NCBI GenBank assembly: GCA_002389265.1
Contig: DGOD01000111.1
Coordinates: forward strand, 11,957-18,977
Direction: 5' to 3'
Length of the DNA stretch: 7,021 bases
From: Gammaproteobacteria bacterium UBA4475
GTDB lineage: Bacteria; Pseudomonadota; Gammaproteobacteria; Pseudomonadales; Azotimanducaceae
In this document: positions 5,355 through 7,021 of the stretch, piece by piece
Layout: each line of letters begins with the position of its first letter
Numbering within the stretch: the first letter of the stretch is position 1
Translations under genes and position numbers: made by a program
Notes under the pieces: generated by a model
What the model was told of the DNA's origin: nothing
The model's database searches: none
The model's input: the letters and a program-made list of their open reading frames with translations, nothing else

Positions 5355-7021
5355 TCAGGATTTTTGCCGTCGGGCCAGCTCCTGTTCTGTGGCCGCTACC
5401 TGGCGACTGGCGGCAGGGATAGAGTCAGGGTTCAGGGAAATAGAATCGATGCCTGACTCGATCAGAAAGGCAGCGAAGTCTGGATGGTCTGAGGGCGCCT
5501 GCCCGCAGATGCCCACCACCCGGCCGGCTCGGTGAGCACCAATGATGACCATCGAGATCATTTTTTTGACCGCCGGGTCTCTGGCATCGAACATGGACTT
5601 GAGTTCAGCCGAATCTCGATCGATACCCAATACCAACTGCGTTAAATCGTTAGACCCGATCGAAAACCCATCGAAACGCTGGGCGAATTCATCGACTCGA
5701 AGAACGTTCGAGGGAATCTCGCACATCACGTAAACTTCGAGGCCATTCTGGCCACGGACCAGACCCGCTGTCGCCATCACCTCAAGCACCTTGTCTGCCT
5801 CTTCCGGTGTTCGGCAAAATGGAATCATGACAATGATGTTGGCATAACCATTGAGCCGGCGAGCTCTTTCAATGGCCTGACACTCCAGCAAAAATCCTTC
5901 ACGATAGCTCGTATGGTAATAGCGCGACGCGCCGCGCAGGCCGAGCATGGGATTCTCTTCTTCCAGTTCGAAGGCGTCGCCGCCCAGTAGCTGGCGGTAT
6001 TCGTTGCTCTTGAAGTCAGACATACGAACGATCACCGGCCGCGGGTAGAAAACTGCCGCTATTTTGCTCACAGATTCCCGCAACTGGTCAACGAAATAGT
6101 CTGCAGGCGACGGGTAGGCGGCCGACAGTGCCATGATTTGTTCCCGAACGGTTGTCTGGGTAACACGCTCGGGATACCGCAAAGCCATGGGGTGCACCTT
6201 GATGATGCTACTGATGATAAACTCCAGCCGGGTTAAACCCACGCCCTGTGCGGGTAGCGCCCACCAGCCCATGATGGCATCGGGAATCGCCGCATTGATC
6301 ATAAGCCGGGTGTGGGTGACGGGCAGATCCGACAGGTCAATTTTCTCCTGGCTAAAAGCCAGCGCGCCAAGATAGACAGCACCTTGGTGTCCGGCAGAAC
6401 AATCCACAGTGACCACATCACCAGACTTGATCAGGCTGGTAGCATTGCCGGTGCCGACAATAGCGGGCACGCGCAGCTCGCGACTGACAATGGCGGCGTG
6501 GCTGGTGGTGCCGCCGGTGTCGGTAATAATGGCCGCAGCTTTGCGCATCAATGGTAGCCAGTCAGGGTCGGTTCGGTGCGTGACTAAAATGCTGCCCTCT
6601 GGGAATTCGTCGGCGTCCCCAGGGTTGTGGATGAGCACGGCTTTGCCACTGGCGATGGCATTGCCGACGCTGGCACCGGTTAATAGCGGCTTTCCGCTTT
6701 CATCCATGGTGTAGTGAAACAAGAAACCGCTATCCCGACGGGCCTCGACGGTTTCCGGGCGCGCCTGAAGGATATACAAGCGTTGATTGTTGCCGTCTTT
6801 GGCCCACTCGATATCCATGGCACAACCATAATGCCGTTCGATCTCGAGTCCCCAGCGGGCCAAGGTGAGTATGTCTTGATCCTCCAGCACGGTGCGGCGG
6901 CGTTCCGCTGCAGATGTGTCAAGGATATGCGTACTGCCGTGCTCGCCATAAACCATTTTCACCAGCTTGCTGCCAAGGTTTCTGCTAATGATGGGAATCA
7001 GTCCCTCGATCTCTGTCGCCG
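5355..7021 (-). CDS. ppsA: Phosphoenolpyruvate synthase, C-terminal part (N-terminus beyond the right edge)
   Basis: Converts pyruvate, ATP and water to PEP, AMP and phosphate in gluconeogenesis. The frame is open to the window edge, giving 554 visible residues; roughly 250 more, the bulk of the ATP-grasp domain, are missing. The GTG at 6962 is internal, since homology continues before it (RNLGSKLVKMVYGEHG). Counting that codon as residue 1, the end of the ATP-binding domain is MDIEWAKDG to LQARPETV (49-72). The swivelling phosphohistidine domain has GGTTSHAAI with catalytic His155. The PEP/pyruvate barrel shows GVGLTRLEF (240-248), RMSDFKSNEY (313-322), ENPMLGLRG (336-344), MCEIPSN (413-419), GSNDLTQ (436-442) and GICGQ with catalytic Cys486. 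Thr153 matches the threonine that PpsR-type kinases phosphorylate in the E. coli enzyme. The GGTTSH loop and SIIKVHPMALRYP differ from the enteric type (GGRTCH, RMIGVHPRALL) and suggest a separate PEP synthase subgroup. Confidence 0.92.
   Translation of the reverse strand, partial: ATEIEGLIPIISRNLGSKLVKMVYGEHGSTHILDTSAAERRRTVLEDQDILTLARWGLEIERHYGCAMDIEWAKDGNNQRLYILQARPETVEARRDSGFLFHYTMDESGKPLLTGASVGNAIASGKAVLIHNPGDADEFPEGSILVTHRTDPDWLPLMRKAAAIITDTGGTTSHAAIVSRELRVPAIVGTGNATSLIKSGDVVTVDCSAGHQGAVYLGALAFSQEKIDLSDLPVTHTRLMINAAIPDAIMGWWALPAQGVGLTRLEFIISSIIKVHPMALRYPERVTQTTVREQIMALSAAYPSPADYFVDQLRESVSKIAAVFYPRPVIVRMSDFKSNEYRQLLGGDAFELEEENPMLGLRGASRYYHTSYREGFLLECQAIERARRLNGYANIIVMIPFCRTPEEADKVLEVMATAGLVRGQNGLEVYVMCEIPSNVLRVDEFAQRFDGFSIGSNDLTQLVLGIDRDSAELKSMFDARDPAVKKMISMVIIGAHRAGRVVGICGQAPSDHPDFAAFLIESGIDSISLNPDSIPAASRQVAATEQELARRQKS

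Noticed and set aside
6962..6962. GTG at 6962 as the start of a short 535-residue PEP synthase
   Set aside because: The frame stays open to the window edge with family-like residues (RNLGSKLVKMVY), so the codon is an internal valine.

Overview
The window looks like chromosomal DNA from a moderately GC-rich gammaproteobacterium, probably marine or free-living. This is inferred from gene content: a SEC-C protein of the PBPRA1643 type, an HI0933/YhiN-type flavoprotein, a COG2509-type flavoprotein and a host-attachment-family protein. It is not a species call. No IS elements, phage genes, tRNA/rRNA genes or CRISPR arrays are visible, and genes fill about 93% of the bases.

Layout, left to right. 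(1) The left edge holds a short open frame, probably the 3' end of an upstream gene, that begins with a perfect 12-bp tandem duplication. A forward promoter candidate overlaps its end. (2) A complete thiolase (146-1339, +) has all four catalytic signatures. (3) A convergent gene on the minus strand (1433-1864) encodes a 'protein required for attachment to host cells' family member. (4) A 212-bp divergent intergenic region (1865-2076) carries degenerate 14-bp tandem repeats in the leader of the host-attachment gene. It also holds an imperfect dyad and a perfect TATAAT box facing right. (5) A probable three-gene operon runs rightward: a small SEC-C zinc-motif protein (2077-2412), an HI0933-family flavoprotein (2431-3654) and a COG2509-family FAD-dependent dehydrogenase-like protein (3700-5346). 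(6) The C-terminal two thirds of a phosphoenolpyruvate synthase (5355-7021, -) converge on the operon with only 8 bp between stop codons. Its N-terminus lies beyond the right edge.

Functionally, the thiolase (acyl-CoA cleavage or condensation) and PEP synthase (pyruvate to PEP, gluconeogenesis) would fit growth on fatty acids or other non-sugar carbon, but they are not in one operon. The central operon pairs two FAD-binding families whose physiological substrates are unknown. I found no clear new multi-gene system. The most notable items are the unexplained flavoprotein pair, the structured divergent control region and the non-enteric-type catalytic loop of the PEP synthase.
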